NCBI GenBank assembly: GCA_002748705.1
Contig: PDSZ01000040.1
Location: 1-64,000 of the forward strand
Origin: Candidatus Fermentibacterota bacterium
Lineage (GTDB): Bacteria; Fermentibacterota; Fermentibacteria; Fermentibacterales; Fermentibacteraceae
Length of the DNA stretch: 64,000 nt
Reading direction: 5' to 3'
Below the pieces are notes generated by a model. The model was not told the DNA's origin, did not search any database, and was given only the letters and a program-made list of their open reading frames with translations. This document shows, one piece after another, positions 44,747 through 53,380 of the stretch (its first letter is position 1; the number at the start of each line of letters is the position of its first letter). Made by a program: the position numbers and the translations under genes.

Positions 44747-45958
44747 TCATGAAACAAGGGTCTTCTTCAAGGCATCTGCCAGCCATTCATACTGACTGAA
44801 GGAATTGTAAAGCTGTGCAGACAGTCTGACCAGTCTGTCAGACCCGAAGCCTGTTGAAGTAACTGGAACAACTATGCCGAACTCCTCTCTCAGTTTTCTC
44901 TGAAGTGGATCTATCCAGTTAAACTCTGAAGAAAGATCAGGAGAATAGCCGGGAAGAGGCACTGCTGCCATTGAGCCGACCATTGCGGAAGGATACGGAT
45001 GTTCCACTCCCAGGGAACTGCATATCATCTCTGAGGCTTTGATGGCAAGATTGCGGTTTCTTTCCATTACTCCAGACCAGCCATTCTCATCCATGGATGC
45101 CATCAATTTCATTGTAAAGGGAATTGTCAGCTCCGGAGTGGGATCAGGTGTTCCGTTCCATCTGAACATAATCTGATAGTCTGAAAGGTCTGAGGCTATC
45201 CGCCGGGGAAGATGGCTGATAACAAGAGGTTTGAAGTTTCTCTGAAAATCAGGCCTCACATAGAGCATTGCTGATGATCTTGGTGAGCATAGCCACTTGT
45301 GGCAGTTGCCTGCATAAGCCACACAACCCATTTCCTCAAGGGCAAGAGGAAGCTGACCAGGGCCGTGGGCTCCATCAACCATTGTTTCTATTCCGTGCTG
45401 CTTAAGCAGGGTTATGATCGACTCAAGCGGCATAACCATTCCAGTGGAGCTTATCACATGATCCACAAGGGCATACCTTACAGAAGAATCAATGGCACTC
45501 TGAAACCGTTCAAGTATCTGTTTTTCGCTTTTAACAGGCCAGGGCATTTCAACCACTTTCACATTGAAGCCACGATGTTCTGCCAGTGTTTCAAGGGCAT
45601 TGGCAGAGGAGAAATACTCCTGATCGGTGACCAGTACAGTATCACTGGAATCAATGTCCATATTTTCGAGAATGGTGTTCACCGCTGTGGTTGCGTTCTC
45701 AACCATTACTACAGAACCTGACTGGGCTCCTGTAAAGGTCTCAAGCTCCATGATGGTCTTTTCAAGAAGAGGCTGATGGTGTTCCAGAAGAAATTCCATA
45801 GGGTTTTTCTCAGCAGAGCGGAGAAGTTTTTCCCTGTAGACAAGGGCTTCTGCGGGGCATGCTCCGAAGGAACCGTGATTCAGGAACACTATGTCTCTGT
45901 CAAGGCACCAGTTTTCAGAAAGAGCGCTTCCTTCAGGTAACCCTTTATGAACACTCAC
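44747..45958 (-). CDS. Class V aminotransferase, isopenicillin-N-epimerase-like
   Basis: 403 residues. F-L-N-H-G-S-F-G-A-C-P near the start is the signature of the isopenicillin-N epimerase-like subgroup. The PLP lysine is in AGNCHKWLCSPRSSAML, and VDGAHGPGQLPL holds the PLP-binding Asp. The real substrate in non-antibiotic producers is unknown; such enzymes are PLP-dependent epimerases, lyases or desulfurases. The start overlaps the PEBP-family gene upstream by 14 nt. It follows the selenium cluster but has its own upstream partner and lacks the desulfurase cysteine motif, so a selenium role is not supported. Confidence 0.85.
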   Translation of the reverse strand: MSVHKGLPEGSALSENWCLDRDIVFLNHGSFGACPAEALVYREKLLRSAEKNPMEFLLEHHQPLLEKTIMELETFTGAQSGSVVMVENATTAVNTILENMDIDSSDTVLVTDQEYFSSANALETLAEHRGFNVKVVEMPWPVKSEKQILERFQSAIDSSVRYALVDHVISSTGMVMPLESIITLLKQHGIETMVDGAHGPGQLPLALEEMGCVAYAGNCHKWLCSPRSSAMLYVRPDFQRNFKPLVISHLPRRIASDLSDYQIMFRWNGTPDPTPELTIPFTMKLMASMDENGWSGVMERNRNLAIKASEMICSSLGVEHPYPSAMVGSMAAVPLPGYSPDLSSEFNWIDPLQRKLREEFGIVVPVTSTGFGSDRLVRLSAQLYNSFSQYEWLADALKKTLVS

Positions 45959-46391
45959 AGGTTAGTTCTGCCTCTGCAAGGATGTGACCTTCCATAAGTC
46001 TTACCAGTTGATCTGCTGTCAGATCTGATTCCTGCTCCTCAATCAGAGTATCCAGCGCATAAGCATGAACAGTAATGGTAAGACCTGGTTTCTTCTCGTA
46101 AGGACCTGTCCATCCTATTCGGGAATAGTCGTTGATTCCCTGCCTTATTCCATTACTTAAAAGCCTTTGAGCAGGCTGCTTACCGTAAATGGTCTTTGTA
46201 TCAGGAGGAATATTCCACAGAACCCAGTGCACCTGCTCCTCACTGGATATGCACACCACTGCCAGGGAAACTGTACCATCAGGTTCACCTGCCCAGCCCA
46301 GAGGAGGAGAAGAGTTGAGACCTGAAGCGCAGTACCAGCAGGGAAGATTGGCGCCTTGAGAAAATGCGCTGCTTGATACAAGAAACTCCAT
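45945..46391 (-). CDS. YbhB/YbcL-type PEBP (Raf kinase inhibitor-like) protein
   Basis: 148 residues from the ATG at 46391, with AGGAGG upstream. The PEBP pattern is visible as S-P-P-L-G-W, then S-L-A-V-V-C-I-S, H-W-V-L-W-N-I-P-P-D-T and G-I-N-D-Y-S-R-I-G-W-T-G-P-Y, close to the family's G-x-N-D-x-G-x-x-G-Y-x-G-P. These small phospholipid-binding-fold proteins have no firmly established bacterial role. It is coupled to the aminotransferase downstream. Confidence 0.88.
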   Translation of the reverse strand: MEFLVSSSAFSQGANLPCWYCASGLNSSPPLGWAGEPDGTVSLAVVCISSEEQVHWVLWNIPPDTKTIYGKQPAQRLLSNGIRQGINDYSRIGWTGPYEKKPGLTITVHAYALDTLIEEQESDLTADQLVRLMEGHILAEAELTCECS

Positions 46392-46453
46392 AAGAACCTC
46401 CTTGTCTGCATACAGTATAAACCAAAGCGGCTGCAAATTACAACAGCCATAAT

Positions 46454-48076
46454 TAGGGCTTGATGATCAACCCATCATCCCACTCAGCCCCGGCCATGCA
46501 TACCTGACCAGTCCAGTTTGACCCAAAGGACATCCAGTAACAAGCAGGCTTTCAGACTGTGATAAATCCTCATAAGGTATGAGGAAGCACCCTCCCTCAA
46601 CAGCCTCTCAAGATTCATTACCAGGTAGACCATGCTGATCACAGTCTCGCTCGTTTCCCGGAGCTTGGTCATTACCCGGTCGGTTGAATACCTCCGCTTA
46701 CCTTCTCCTATCTTACCCTCTATTGCGTTCCTGATGCGCTCATCTTCATAGCGCTGTTGACGAAGTGCCTTCATTACCGCAGGGTCTTCAAAAGGACGAC
46801 CGAGCTTGCGGCCGGAAATCCGTATCCCGCGATCCTTACAGAAACGCATGTTCTCTCGCGTCCGGTAGATCCGGTCAGCATGAACTGACTCAGGCCAGCA
46901 GCCGAACAGCCGGTGGTACTCCTTGATCTGACCGATCAGATCAAGACTCTCGTTGAAGTTGTCCCACTCTATCCGATGAATCATCGCAAGACCGGAGGAA
47001 AGCCCTATTGATACCTTTGCGCCAAACTCCCAGACTGCTCCGGCTTTGTTTCGCTTGATGGGACGTACATGCGGCTGTGATATGCTTACTATGCGGTGGG
47101 GTATCGTCCGCTTTCTCTCATCATACATCTCTTGCTGCTGACGGTATACCTCACGGATGACAAGCAGCTTTCTGTAAAGATCCAGATCCAGTACTCCAAA
47201 GCCAACTTCATCAAGCAGGGCATCCACATGACCAAGATCCCTGCGCACATAGCCAAGCTGCTTCCTCATTGCCTTTCTGAGTTTTCTGCTGCCGGGCCGT
47301 CTGGTTTTCTGCAGGCTAAGGAAAGCTTTCCGTGCTCTCTTCCGGTAGGTCCGGGGCTTTGTGCTGCCCGGCTCCCGTTCCGAATGGAGTACATCAACCA
47401 TCTTCTCAAGCAGCTCTCGCCCCTTGTTCAGCAGTTTCAGGTCTGTGGGGAATGTGATGTCAGCAGGGGTCGCTGTTGCATCAACGATCAACCGGCCTTT
47501 ATTCACAAAGCCTCCATCATCACTGGAAGACGATTCATCATCTCTGTGGCGCTTGCGGGCGGCCAGGAGGATTCTCTCGTTTATCTCAGCTATGGCCTGT
47601 GCGGGAAATCTCTTCCTGAACCTGCAAAGCTGTGACTGATCCAACGGAGGCTTGATCTGGAACTCCTGCAATCCTAAGAACCACTGGAGGTAAGGATTCT
47701 CTCTGATCGTGTCCACTGTCTCCCTGTCTGTCAGACCAAGTTTCTCCTGGATCAGTATGGAACCGAACGCGAATCTGCCGGGGAGGGCTCGCTGTCCTTC
47801 TTTCTTTCTCCCGAGACTTCGAAGATAAACTTCTTCCACGAAATCCCAGGGAACCAGCTTTGCCAGCTTGACCCATCTGTTCTCAGTATCCAGCGGTGTC
47901 CTGAATGGAGTCTTGAAGGCCTCAATTTCCAACTGACGGTTGTTATGCTGATACAATTGAATCTCCAGGTGCAAGGGTTTTGAGCAAATGTGCTCATATT
48001 GCGTGCATTTCTATGCACCTAATATACCCTCATTCCGTTGCGCTGTAAAGGTTTAAAGCTTCAGCATCAAGCCCTA
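46454..48076. mobile_element. Intact-looking IS5-family insertion sequence
   Basis: About 1.6 kb bounded by imperfect inverted repeats. The left end TAGGGCTTGATG (46454) matches the right end CATCAAGCCCTA (48065-48076), with weaker pairing further in. It contains a single transposase ORF on the minus strand. I could not identify a clear target-site duplication: the flanks are AAT on the left and TGT on the right. A decayed relative lies at 2798-3865. Confidence 0.8.
46484..47974 (-). CDS. IS5-family transposase (DDE)
   Basis: 496 residues with a TTG start giving MHLEIQLYQHNNR. The N-terminal DUF772-like domain (about 60-150) contains P-Y-L-Q-W-F-L-G-L. The first catalytic Asp is in RLIVDATATPADI, the second in ESVHADRIYRT, and the Glu in AIEGKIGEGKRRYS near the end, so the triad is complete and the frame intact. 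It is predicted to be active. Basic stretches with K-K/R-R suit DNA binding. It shares long identical blocks with the truncated copy in the accessory region. Confidence 0.9.
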   Translation of the reverse strand: MHLEIQLYQHNNRQLEIEAFKTPFRTPLDTENRWVKLAKLVPWDFVEEVYLRSLGRKKEGQRALPGRFAFGSILIQEKLGLTDRETVDTIRENPYLQWFLGLQEFQIKPPLDQSQLCRFRKRFPAQAIAEINERILLAARKRHRDDESSSSDDGGFVNKGRLIVDATATPADITFPTDLKLLNKGRELLEKMVDVLHSEREPGSTKPRTYRKRARKAFLSLQKTRRPGSRKLRKAMRKQLGYVRRDLGHVDALLDEVGFGVLDLDLYRKLLVIREVYRQQQEMYDERKRTIPHRIVSISQPHVRPIKRNKAGAVWEFGAKVSIGLSSGLAMIHRIEWDNFNESLDLIGQIKEYHRLFGCWPESVHADRIYRTRENMRFCKDRGIRISGRKLGRPFEDPAVMKALRQQRYEDERIRNAIEGKIGEGKRRYSTDRVMTKLRETSETVISMVYLVMNLERLLREGASSYLMRIYHSLKACLLLDVLWVKLDWSGMHGRG

Positions 48077-48381
48077 TGTTATTATTGACATTGTCAGCAG
48101 GTATGTGGCGGGCTGAATGGTTGCTCCACGAGAGAGTGCTCAGCTTGCCAAAAGGCTTATCAGAGAAACCTGTCGCAAGTAGGGTATAGAAAAGGGACAC
48201 GCTGACGCTTAAAGGAGATCGGGACAGCTCTATAAAGAGCAAATCTGTTGACAAAAAAATATTCATAACTTCAGCAGGAATGACTGTTTTTCTCTGAAGA
48301 GTGCTTTTCTGAGCACAAAAATATTTATCATTATCAATAGAGAATCTAACTACCAGTATTTAAATTGGCAGTATATGGCAT
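48077..48381. other. Gap between the IS and the nitronate monooxygenase-like gene
   Basis: About 300 bp without a supported gene. Short frames on the minus strand are Ser/Leu-rich and without family resemblance. The part near 48240-48380 is AT-rich and lies downstream of the monooxygenase-like gene. Confidence 0.35.
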
Positions 48382-49491
48382 TCAGTTGACAGCCGTATTC
48401 TGTGAAAAGTTTTCATACTCTTTCACAAGCGTTGAACAGAGTTCTTTCACTGAAACTATTTCTTTTACCCGATAGGCGTTTGCGCCGGCAAATGCGAAAC
48501 CATTGCAGAAGTCACCCATTTTTGCATTGTTAAGAGCTTTGCCGATACAGTAGGGAGCAGTCTTGACATCACAGGTTACCAGACACTGCCATATACATCC
48601 CAGCGGTTGCTTTATTCCCGCTCTGACCTGATCCAGAAATCTGCCGCCGATAGCTCTGCCTGGAAGACCTACAGGGCTGTCGATAATGACGATGTCTTCC
48701 TTTTCACAGTCAATATAGGCCTGTTTAAAACTCTGGTGAGCGTCACACTCATGAGTAGCCACGAACCTTGTTCCCATTTTGACCCCTGCTGCGCCAAGGG
48801 AGAGCATTCGGTGTATGTCTGCACCGGTGTAGATGCCTCCAGCTGCTATTACTGGAATACTGCCGTAATCATTTTCGTAAGGCTTTACAGAATTGATTAC
48901 ACCTTCCAGTATATCCTCAAGATTCTGGCTCTCAGTTTCAAGTTCATGTCTTGTAAAGCCCAGATGACCTCCTGCCAGGGGGCCTTCCACTACGAATCCA
49001 TCCGGCACTCGGTTGAAAAGCCTTTTCCATGATTTAAGTATAACAGCAGCTGCCCTTGCAGAAGATATTTTGGGTATCAGCTTTGTTTTGCAGTTTCTGA
49101 ACTCTTCAACTGTAAAGTTCTCTGGAAGTCTTATTGGAAGACCGGCACTTATGAAAGCTACATCAATACCTTCTTCAATTGAAGCTTTAAGCAGAGTATC
49201 GTAATCAGATAGAGCCATCATCAGGTTTACGCCTATAATGCCGTTGGACAATTCTCTTGCTCGTCTGATTTCTTTTCTGAGAGCCCTTTCATCAGCCGCT
49301 CTGAGGTCCTTGTAAAAATCCTTTTCTTCCCTGCCTATTCCTGCTGCTGAGATGACTCCTATACCGCCTTCTTCAGCCACAGCTGAAGCCAGGCCGGACA
49401 GTGAGATTCCCACCCCCATACCGCCCTGAACTATTGGCAGACTTAATTCCAAGTCTCCTATAACTAATGATGGCATGCGGTTAATGGTCAT
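48382..49491 (-). CDS. Nitronate monooxygenase / 2-nitropropane dioxygenase-family FMN enzyme
   Basis: 369 residues from the ATG at 49491 (GGAGG upstream); a longer frame exists but extends into AT-rich non-coding DNA. TIM-barrel FMN motifs are P-I-V-Q-G-G-M-G-V-G-I-S at the start, V-V-E-G-P-L-A-G-G-H-L-G, VIAAGGIYTGADI and GAAGVKMGTRF. The GPxAGGH motif places it with nitronate monooxygenase-like and FabK-like proteins. The C-terminal part has several cysteines (CIWQCLVTCD), possibly a metal site, as seen in some anaerobe versions. The physiological substrate is unknown. Confidence 0.8.
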   Translation of the reverse strand: MTINRMPSLVIGDLELSLPIVQGGMGVGISLSGLASAVAEEGGIGVISAAGIGREEKDFYKDLRAADERALRKEIRRARELSNGIIGVNLMMALSDYDTLLKASIEEGIDVAFISAGLPIRLPENFTVEEFRNCKTKLIPKISSARAAAVILKSWKRLFNRVPDGFVVEGPLAGGHLGFTRHELETESQNLEDILEGVINSVKPYENDYGSIPVIAAGGIYTGADIHRMLSLGAAGVKMGTRFVATHECDAHQSFKQAYIDCEKEDIVIIDSPVGLPGRAIGGRFLDQVRAGIKQPLGCIWQCLVTCDVKTAPYCIGKALNNAKMGDFCNGFAFAGANAYRVKEIVSVKELCSTLVKEYENFSQNTAVN

Positions 49492-49938
49492 TTGAAACCT
49501 CCAGAAAACAGTATGCTTAAGCAGGCTGGTATGATAAGGTATCTCACTCATTGAGTCAACCAAGTAGACATATTTCGTTCTTCTATTTGAATGAAATATA
49601 TCAGTAAGAGATATGATAACAAAAAATATAGACTTAAGCAATTATACATTATATCATTATACAATATCAATATTGATACATTGAATCAAATCAAGTCATT
49701 CAATTATACCTATATTATAAATAATAGGCTATAATAATTATGCAATTTCATTAAATTTTTGCTGTACATAACTAACAATACTTGATTGGTTATGCAATTT
49801 TATGTATCATATTTTATATCTATTCTGAAATGCTGCTGCAGGCATTCTTCACCGGCGAACCGTTGAAGTTATGCAACACCGTTGAATAAGTGCAAAAGCA
49901 ATGATTTTCAACATTGACTGAGTATGGTATACAGTACC
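49492..49938. other. Very AT-rich divergent intergenic region with TTATGCAA repeats
   Basis: About 450 bp with no gene, between divergent genes. The part from about 49600 to 49830 is far more AT-rich than anything else in the window. TTATGCAATTT occurs at 49738-49748 and 49790-49800, and TTATGCAA again at 49869-49876. It may be a regulatory or curved-DNA region. No transposon ends were found. Confidence 0.5.
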
Positions 49939-49957
49939 GTTGCAATTCTGCTATAAT
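49939..49957 (+). promoter_or_regulatory. Motif at the regulator start resembling its downstream UAS
   Basis: GTTGCAATTCTGCTATAAT closely resembles GTTGCAAATATGCTACTAT in the upstream activating site at 51330-51348. It contains TATAAT 7 bp before the ATG, so binding here could repress the regulator's own transcription. Confidence 0.4.
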
Positions 49958-49963
49958 ACCTTT

Positions 49964-51316
49964 ATGGAAACTATTACTGAAGCAATCCTTGAAAGCATCT
50001 CTGAAGGTGTTTTCGCAGTTGACAGGCAGTGGCGGATTACCTCTTTCAATCGGGCTGCCGAGGAAATTACAGGCATTCCCCGGGCTGAAGCTCTGGGCAG
50101 GCAGTGCAGTGAAGTTTTTCGGTCTTCCATGTGCGAGGTTGCATGCGCACTCCGAAAATCCATGTGCACAGGAAAACCGGTTCGCTCCCAAGCAGGCTAT
50201 ATTGTTAATGCATTGGGGGATAGGATACCTGTCAGTGTCTCAACTGCAGTACTTGTTGACGAAAACGGTAATGTGTCAGGAGGCGCGGAAACCTTTCGCG
50301 ACATGAGTGTTGTGGAAAGGCTCAAGGATCAGCTGAACTCCAGATATGGCGCAGGTGATCTGGTGAGCAGGAGTTCTGCAATGCAGAGCCTGTTTCGTCT
50401 TATGCCTGCTGTAGCATCGTCGCCTTCTACAGTTCTTCTTCAGGGGGAGACCGGAACAGGAAAAGAAGTGTTTGCAAGAGCCATTCATTCTGAAGGTCCC
50501 AGGGCATCTGAACCGTTCATTGGAGTGAATTGCGGTGCTCTGCCTGATACTCTTCTTGAGTCGGAATTGTTCGGATACAGGAAGGGAGCCTTTACCGGTG
50601 CAGAGAGGAACAGGGACGGTGTGTTCATCTCAGCTGGAAAGGGAACTCTCTTTCTGGATGAGATAGGAGAGATAAGTCCTGCAATGCAGGTGAGGCTTCT
50701 CAGGGTTCTTCAGGAAAGAGCTGTAACTCCCCTGGGTACAAGTTCATCGCTGCCTGTTTCTGCAAGGGTAATCTGTGCCACCAACAGAGATCTTTATCAG
50801 ATGGTTGAAGAAGGCCGGTTCAGAAGCGACCTCTATTACAGAATAAATGTTGTGAGAATGGTGATTCCACCTTTGAGAGAACGATCTGAGGACATTCCTC
50901 TTCTTCTGAAGTCTCTTCTTGAGAAACACTGTCTTGCCCAGGGACGGGATACCATGGACTATGACCCGGCTCTTCTGCCTCTGCTCATAGGTTACTCCTG
51001 GCCGGGGAATGTCAGGGAGCTTGAGAATCTTGTGGAGAGAGCTATTCTTCTCACTTCTGGAAATGTGATAGGGCTGGATTCCCTGCCTCCGGAGATCCTC
51101 CCCCAGTCTGCCTGCCCTTCTTCTTCAACTGATCTCAGGAGCGCAAGGGAAGAAGCTGAGAAGAGCCGTATACTTGCAGCCCTTTCATCCAACAACTTCA
51201 ACAGAGAAGCAGCTGCCAGGGAGCTTGAGGTTCACAAGACCACCCTCTACCGAAGAATGAAAACACTTGGAATCCCTTTGCCAGAAGTGGATGGCCGTAG
51301 CAGCAAAGCAACTTAA
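49964..51316 (+). CDS. Sigma-54-dependent PAS-domain activator (NtrC family)
   Basis: 450 residues from the ATG METITEAIL. The N-terminal PAS domain (about 5-115) has a four-cysteine pattern C-x8-C-x3-C-x6-C (CSEVFRSSMCEVACALRKSMC split over 20 or so residues), suggesting a redox, Fe-S or metal sensor. The AAA+ domain has G-E-T-G-T-G-K-E, the sigma-54 loop GAFTGA, and the Walker B motif LFLDEIGE. The C-terminus is a Fis-type helix-turn-helix (N-F-N-R-E-A-A-A-R-E-L-E-V-H-K-T-T-L-Y). The operon downstream has a perfect -24/-12 promoter with upstream inverted repeats, so it is the obvious target. No Shine-Dalgarno is visible at this ATG. An upstream in-frame TTG at 49940 is less likely. Confidence 0.92.
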   Translation: METITEAILESISEGVFAVDRQWRITSFNRAAEEITGIPRAEALGRQCSEVFRSSMCEVACALRKSMCTGKPVRSQAGYIVNALGDRIPVSVSTAVLVDENGNVSGGAETFRDMSVVERLKDQLNSRYGAGDLVSRSSAMQSLFRLMPAVASSPSTVLLQGETGTGKEVFARAIHSEGPRASEPFIGVNCGALPDTLLESELFGYRKGAFTGAERNRDGVFISAGKGTLFLDEIGEISPAMQVRLLRVLQERAVTPLGTSSSLPVSARVICATNRDLYQMVEEGRFRSDLYYRINVVRMVIPPLRERSEDIPLLLKSLLEKHCLAQGRDTMDYDPALLPLLIGYSWPGNVRELENLVERAILLTSGNVIGLDSLPPEILPQSACPSSSTDLRSAREEAEKSRILAALSSNNFNREAAARELEVHKTTLYRRMKTLGIPLPEVDGRSSKAT

Positions 51317-51326
51317 CAGCAGTGAT

Positions 51327-51348
51327 ATAGTTGCAAATATGCTACTAT
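51327..51348 (+). promoter_or_regulatory. Upstream activating site 1 (inverted repeat)
   Basis: ATAGTTGC-AAATAT-GCTACTAT has arms matching at 7 of 8 positions. It is centred about 85 bp before the -24 element, a usual distance for NtrC-type activators. Confidence 0.65.
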
Positions 51349-51391
51349 CGTGTGCTGAGTTACTACTCATGTGATTTAGATATTTCATTGT

Positions 51392-51415
51392 ATAGCAATA
51401 TTTCAGGCTTACTAT
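51392..51415 (+). promoter_or_regulatory. Possible upstream activating site 2 (weaker)
   Basis: ATAGCAAT and CTTACTAT at the ends of a 24-bp segment match as inverted arms at 6 of 8 positions and resemble site 1. Confidence 0.4.
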
Positions 51416-51422
51416 TCCAGAG

Positions 51423-51438
51423 TGGCATGATTCTTGCA
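51423..51438 (+). promoter_or_regulatory. Sigma-54 (-24/-12) promoter
   Basis: TGGCATGATTCTTGCA has GG and GC at exact sigma-54 spacing and matches the TGGCAY-N6-TTGCW consensus, 24 bp before the first gene of the operon. Confidence 0.9.
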
Positions 51439-51462
51439 TAGTGCATCACCGGAGGTGAAAGG

Positions 51463-51864
51463 ATGCGAGTAGCACTGTCTGTATGGAATGGAAGAATAGC
51501 TCCTCTATTTGATGTTGCGTGCAACATGCAGGTATACGACTCTGAAAGTGGAGAAGTAAGGGAGCTGAGTTTTCCTGAAGGAGCCGGAGTTATGGGAAGA
51601 ATTGATATTCTTTCCGCTTCTTCAGTTGATGTTCTCATATGCGGTGCTGTTTCAAGACCTGTTTACAGGATGATGGCTTCTTCGGGACTGGACATAAGGT
51701 CCTTTGTTTCAGGAGAGACCAATGAAGTGAGAAAAGCGTTTTTTTCCGGCGAACTTGATGACATTTCCTTCACAATGCCAGGCTGCTGGGGATGCAGATG
51801 CAGAGCTGGAACAGGCCGCCGCGGAAAGGGACATGGTTCCCGCTGTGGCAGGAAAGAGGTGTAG
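51463..51864 (+). CDS. NifX/NifB-type dinitrogenase cofactor-like protein with Cys-rich tail
   Basis: 133 residues. The start MRVALSVWNGRIAPLFDVA is the common opening of the NifX/NafY-like RNase H-fold domain that binds Fe-S or metal cofactors. The C-terminal ~30 residues are unusual: C-W-G-C-R-C-R-A followed by a Gly/Arg-rich, Cys-containing end. It is the first gene after the sigma-54 promoter with a GGAGG ribosome site. No nitrogenase genes are present, so a role in Fe-S handling or redox control is more likely than nitrogen fixation. Confidence 0.8.
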   Translation: MRVALSVWNGRIAPLFDVACNMQVYDSESGEVRELSFPEGAGVMGRIDILSASSVDVLICGAVSRPVYRMMASSGLDIRSFVSGETNEVRKAFFSGELDDISFTMPGCWGCRCRAGTGRRGKGHGSRCGRKEV

Positions 51865-51865
51865 A

Positions 51866-52123
51866 ATGCCAGGTGGAGACAGAACCGGACCTTTGGGAAG
51901 AGGCCCTGGTTCAGGAAAATGTGTCGGAGCCGTAATCAGACCATGCGGCAAAATGGGCAGAGGTGCGAGAATGGGATACAGACGGGGTTTTGCCTGGTCA
52001 GGCTACTGTCTGTCTGCTGATTCTGAGGAGGGTTTTAGAGAAGCTCTTGAGAACCGTGCAGCTTTCCTTGAGCGTGAGCTGGCAGCGGTGAAAAGTAAGC
52101 TTTCAGAGAACAAGATCCGGTAA
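51866..52123 (+). CDS. DUF5320-type small protein
   Basis: 85 residues from the ATG at 51866, two bases after the previous stop. It starts MPGGDRTGPLGRGPGSGKCVG, the strongly conserved opening of DUF5320-type proteins, which are repeatedly found next to NifX-like and MinD-type Fe-S ATPase genes in anaerobes. The Gly/Arg-rich first half is followed by a coiled-coil-like helix (about 50-80, with E-N-R-A-A-F-L-E-R-E-L). Function unknown. Confidence 0.8.
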   Translation: MPGGDRTGPLGRGPGSGKCVGAVIRPCGKMGRGARMGYRRGFAWSGYCLSADSEEGFREALENRAAFLERELAAVKSKLSENKIR

Positions 52124-52181
52124 CAGATATCACCTGTGACCGGCGCTGTTTTTTCGGTGCCGGTCCTGTATAAGGAGAAAA

Positions 52182-52541
52182 ATGAAAATAGCAGTGGCAT
52201 CATCAGGCAGGGAAATGAGTGCCCCACTTGATTCGAGATTCGGCAGGGCAGAAGCATTTGTGGTTTACGACACCGATTCAGAAACCTTTGAGGCTGTGAA
52301 CAATCAGATGAACCTTAACGCAGCTCAGGGAGCAGGAATTCAGGCGGCGCAGAATGCGGCTGCCACAGGCGCAGGAGCCATTATAGCAGCAAATATTGGC
52401 CCCAAGGCTGCAAAGGTGCTGCAGACAGCAGGGGTGAAGATGTATCTCTGTCAGGCTGGAACAGTCAGGGAAGCTCTGGAACAGTACAAATCAGGCAAAC
52501 TTACAGAGGCAGACGGAGCCAATACAGAGGGCCACTGGTAA
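52182..52541 (+). CDS. NifX-family iron-molybdenum cofactor-binding-like protein
   Basis: 119 residues with the whole NifX-like fold: M-K-I-A-V-A-S-S-G, S-A-P-L-D-S-R-F-G-R-A, then A-A-T-G-A-G-A-I-I-A-A-N-I-G-P-K-A and the end A-L-E-Q-Y-K-S-G-K-L. The stop and the next start overlap as TAATG. It probably carries or scaffolds a metal cofactor together with the ATPases downstream; this is inferred from the family and operon. Confidence 0.88.
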   Translation: MKIAVASSGREMSAPLDSRFGRAEAFVVYDTDSETFEAVNNQMNLNAAQGAGIQAAQNAAATGAGAIIAANIGPKAAKVLQTAGVKMYLCQAGTVREALEQYKSGKLTEADGANTEGHW

Positions 52542-53380
52542 TGATTCTTGCTGTGGCATCCGGCAAAGGAGGAACAGGAAAGACAACTGTTGCAGCAGCG
52601 CTTGCCTCTGCAGCGGAATGTACTGTTCAGTACATTGACTGTGATGTGGAAGAACCCAACGGTTCAATCTTTCTGAAACCATCGGTATCCTCTGTGGAGC
52701 CTGTCAATATGGAGATTCCTGTTATCAATGAGAACCTGTGTTCGTCTTGCGGAAAATGTGTCCGTTTCTGCAGATTCAATGCACTGGTTTCACTGGGAAC
52801 GACTCCTCTTGTTTTTTCTGAACTCTGTCACAGTTGCGGAGGCTGTGCCATTGTCTGCCCTGAGAATGCAATTTCCTGGGAGGAACACGAAACAGGCCAT
52901 CTGAGTTTCGGTCTTACTGAAAAGGGTATCAGTGTAATTCAGGGAAAGCTGAAAGTTGGAACAGTAATGGCTCCTCCTGTAATTCGCGCTGCTCGAAATG
53001 CCGGAGGTGAGTGCGCTCTTACCGTTGTTGACTGTCCTCCTGGAACATCCTGCCCTGTAATAGAGTCCCTGGAGGGTGTTGACTATGTCCTTCTGGTTAC
53101 TGAACCTACACCTTTCGGACTCCACGACCTTAAACTGGCTGTGGAGACAGTCCGCGAGATTGGAATTCCTTGCTCGGTGGTTATAAACAGATGTGATGAG
53201 GGGGATTCCGGTGTGGAGAATTACTGCAGCAGAGAGAACCTTCATGTGATGCTCCGTATTCCCCACAGCAGGAGAATGGCAGAAGCATACTCAAGAGGCG
53301 GCATCCTTACTGAAACCATGCCTGAGTTGCTCAATGAGTTCAGGAGTATTCCTGCAAAGGTGAAGGAAAGGCTCTCATGA
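52541..53380 (+). CDS. MinD/Mrp-type P-loop ATPase with inserted ferredoxin domain (1)
   Basis: 279 residues. The deviant Walker A is VASGKGGTGKTTVA (residues 5-18) and the switch is D-C-D-V-E-E-P-N. An inserted two-cluster ferredoxin segment (about 60-115) has CSSCGKCVRFC and CHSCGGCAIVCP. Walker B is V-V-D-C-P-P-G. These tandem ATPases occur in anaerobes beside NifX-like proteins and are believed to take part in Fe-S cluster handling. It is followed with a 4-nt overlap by its paralogue, and the two may form a heterodimer. Confidence 0.9.
   Translation: MILAVASGKGGTGKTTVAAALASAAECTVQYIDCDVEEPNGSIFLKPSVSSVEPVNMEIPVINENLCSSCGKCVRFCRFNALVSLGTTPLVFSELCHSCGGCAIVCPENAISWEEHETGHLSFGLTEKGISVIQGKLKVGTVMAPPVIRAARNAGGECALTVVDCPPGTSCPVIESLEGVDYVLLVTEPTPFGLHDLKLAVETVREIGIPCSVVINRCDEGDSGVENYCSRENLHVMLRIPHSRRMAEAYSRGGILTETMPELLNEFRSIPAKVKERLS

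Noticed and set aside
44747..45958. The class V aminotransferase as part of the selenium cluster
   Set aside because: It resembles isopenicillin-N epimerase, lacks the desulfurase cysteine motif, and is coupled to a PEBP gene with a 185-bp gap to yedF.
48030..48266. A 78-codon minus-strand ORF beside the IS
   Set aside because: It overlaps the IS end, is Ser/Leu-rich without family resemblance, and lacks a ribosome-binding site.
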